From Acidobacteriota bacterium (GTDB taxonomy: Bacteria; Acidobacteriota; Terriglobia; UBA7540), in assembly GCA_003224665.1 (NCBI GenBank), contig QHZM01000120.1:1-7277 (forward strand): a DNA stretch of 7,277 nt, written 5' to 3'. The notes beneath the pieces were generated by a model that made no database searches, was not told the DNA's origin, and saw only the letters and a list, made by a program, of their open reading frames with translations. The position numbers were made by a program, and so were the translations under genes. Of the stretch, positions 5,424 through 7,277 are shown in pieces; positions within the stretch are counted from its first letter, which is position 1, and the number at the start of each line of letters is the position of its first letter.

Positions 5424-7277
5424 ATGGACTTCAAACTTGTTTCAGAGTACCAGCCACGCGGCGACCAGCGCACCGCCATCGAAGAGCTTGTTCGTGGCGT
5501 CAAGGACGGGAAGCGGCATCAGGTGCTTCTGGGAGTGACGGGCTCGGGCAAGACGTTCACGATGGCGAAAGTCCTCGAGGCGGTGAACCGCCCGACGCTG
5601 GTCCTGGCCCACAACAAGACGCTCGCCGCGCAGCTTTACCATGAGTTCCGCAATTTCTTTCCCCACAACGCCGTCGAGTACTTCGTCAGCTATTACGACT
5701 ACTACCAGCCGGAAGCTTATCTGCCCGCGACGGACGTCTATATCGAAAAAGAAGCCACGATCAATGACGAGCTCGACAAGTTGCGGATGTCCGCGACGCG
5801 GTCCTTGTTCGAGCGGCGCGACTGCCTCATCGTGGCGAGTGTCAGTTGCATTTACGGCTTGGGTTCTCCCGAAGCCTATTACGGGATGCTGCTCCTGCTC
5901 GAAAAAGGCAAGCGCACGCCCCGGCAGGAAATTCTGAGGCGTCTGGTGGAGATTCAGTACGAGCGCAACGACGCAGACCTGCGTCGCGGCACTTTCCGTG
6001 TCCGCGGGGATGTGATTGAAGTCTTTCCCACTTATGATGACAACGCTTACCGGATTGAGCTTTGGGGCGATGACATTGAATCGCTTTCGCAGATTGACCC
6101 GCTGCTCGGGGGGGTGAAGCAAACTTACGCGCGACTTCCCATCTATCCCCGCACCCACTACGTGATTTCACGCGACCGGAAGGAAGAGGCCATCCAGCGA
6201 ATTTTGAATGAACTCGAGTGGTGGTGCCGCGAGGTCGAGAAGCAGGGTAAGCAACTCGAAGCCCAGCGACTTTACCAGCGAACGATGTTTGACGTGGAAT
6301 TGATGAAGGAAATGGGCTATTGCCACGGCATCGAGAACTACTCCCGGCACTTCTCAGGCCGGCTGCCGGGCGAGCCCCCGCCCACGCTGCTCGATTACCT
6401 GCCGCAGGACGCCCTCTTGTTTCTCGACGAAAGCCATCAGACCGTCCCCCAGTTGCGTGGCATGTATCACAGCGACCGCTCGCGAAAACAAACGTTGGTG
6501 GATTACGGTTTTCGCCTGCCTTCCGCGCTCGACAACCGACCTCTATCGTTTGAGGAGTTCGAGCGTCGTGCCGGGCAGTTGGTCTATGTTTCGGCGACGC
6601 CCGGCCCCTACGAGTTGACGAAGTCCGGAGGCGAAGTGGTGGAGCAGATCGTCCGGCCCACGGGCTTGATCGACCCTGAAATTGAAGTCCGCCCCACGCG
6701 CAATCAGATTGACGATCTTTTGGGCGAAATTCGGGGCCGGGTCCAGTCGCGCGAACGCGTGCTGGTCACCACGCTGACCAAGCGCATGGCCGAAGACCTG
6801 GCGGAATATTACTCGGAAGTCGGAGTCCGCTGCCGCTACCTGCACTCGGAGATTGAGACGCTCGAGCGCGTGAAGATCCTGCGCGACCTGCGCCGGGGCG
6901 AGTTTGACGTCCTCATCGGCATCAATCTGCTCAGAGAAGGCCTCGACCTGCCGGAAGTCTCGCTTGTAGCCATCCTCGACGCGGACAAGGAGGGATATTT
7001 GCGCTCGGCGGGAGCGCTGATCCAGATGATCGGGCGCGCAGCTCGGAACCTCCACGGCAAGGCGATCCTGTACGCCGACGCCGTCACCGACTCGATGCGC
7101 CAGGCGATCTCGGAGACCGACCGCCGGCGCGCCAAGCAGGCGCGGTTCAACGAGGAAAACGGCATCACGCCCGAGAGCATTACGAAGCCCGTGGATATGG
7201 CCCTGGCGTCCGTGGTGGAAGCTGATTATGTAGCCGTCCCCACCGAGGAGACTCCCGACGAGGTGAGTTCGATCGAC
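5424..7277 (+). CDS. uvrB: UvrB, excinuclease ABC subunit B, residues 1-618 (3' end outside the window)
   Basis: DNA-damage recognition and strand-opening ATPase of nucleotide excision repair. UvrA loads it onto lesions; it then recruits UvrC for incision. Visible landmarks: Walker A GVTGSGKT at 37-44; the damage-probing beta-hairpin with Tyr90, Tyr91, Tyr93 and Tyr94 in YYDYYQPEAY; SVSCIYGLG after it; GIENYSRH and the helicase motif DESH at 335-338; VSATPGPYE; GINLLREGLDLPE at 499-511; and motif VI QMIGRAARN at 534-542 with its arginine fingers. All match the family and the frame is open to the window edge. About 50 residues remain outside, including the C-terminal UVR coiled coil that binds UvrC. 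The ATG at 5424 is the usual family start, MDFKLVSEYQPRGDQ. No clear Shine-Dalgarno is present; the nearest GAGG is 18 nt upstream. It follows a 550-bp spacer, so it is probably first in its transcript. Confidence 0.98.
   Translation, partial: MDFKLVSEYQPRGDQRTAIEELVRGVKDGKRHQVLLGVTGSGKTFTMAKVLEAVNRPTLVLAHNKTLAAQLYHEFRNFFPHNAVEYFVSYYDYYQPEAYLPATDVYIEKEATINDELDKLRMSATRSLFERRDCLIVASVSCIYGLGSPEAYYGMLLLLEKGKRTPRQEILRRLVEIQYERNDADLRRGTFRVRGDVIEVFPTYDDNAYRIELWGDDIESLSQIDPLLGGVKQTYARLPIYPRTHYVISRDRKEEAIQRILNELEWWCREVEKQGKQLEAQRLYQRTMFDVELMKEMGYCHGIENYSRHFSGRLPGEPPPTLLDYLPQDALLFLDESHQTVPQLRGMYHSDRSRKQTLVDYGFRLPSALDNRPLSFEEFERRAGQLVYVSATPGPYELTKSGGEVVEQIVRPTGLIDPEIEVRPTRNQIDDLLGEIRGRVQSRERVLVTTLTKRMAEDLAEYYSEVGVRCRYLHSEIETLERVKILRDLRRGEFDVLIGINLLREGLDLPEVSLVAILDADKEGYLRSAGALIQMIGRAARNLHGKAILYADAVTDSMRQAISETDRRRAKQARFNEENGITPESITKPVDMALASVVEADYVAVPTEETPDEVSSID

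Noticed and set aside
5442..6158. 238-codon minus-strand open frame inside uvrB
   Set aside because: Lies entirely opposite the conserved UvrB sequence; typical high-GC antisense shadow.

Overview
The window is high-GC bacterial chromosomal DNA with housekeeping and signalling genes. No transposase, integrase, phage gene, CRISPR array, tRNA or rRNA was seen. A soil-type Acidobacteriota genome fits best. This is inferred from GC-rich codon use, a GGDEF-PilZ protein with a long Pro/Ala-rich linker, and a small secreted carboxypeptidase-regulatory-like protein. No single marker proves it.

Layout, left to right. Positions 1-1016 (minus) hold the N-terminal 338 residues of a phosphoglucomutase/phosphomannomutase that runs off the left edge. 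Divergent from it, 63 bp away, is cutA (1080-1415, plus), with a GTG start behind a strong Shine-Dalgarno. Convergent with cutA is a c-di-GMP signalling gene (1547-2783, minus). Its GGDEF half and its PilZ half lie in different reading frames, and the last part of the GGDEF domain is missing, so it reads as a disrupted gene. Upstream of it is an intact cystathionine gamma-synthase/gamma-lyase gene (3060-4199, minus) with a plausible promoter. Transcription then diverges. A small secreted beta-sandwich protein (4469-4873, plus) is followed by a 550-bp AT-richer spacer and by uvrB (5424 to the right edge, plus; 618 residues visible).

The genes serve unrelated jobs: sugar-phosphate interconversion, metal-ion-linked CutA, c-di-GMP signalling, transsulfuration and nucleotide excision repair. 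There is no operon beyond single genes and no evident multi-gene system.

Two places deserve a second look. One is the broken GGDEF-PilZ gene. The other is the spacer before uvrB, where five sequences matching or nearly matching the DnaA-box consensus lie within 91 bp, two of them forming a perfect 10-bp-arm palindrome. I did not find a clear new defence or biosynthetic system.
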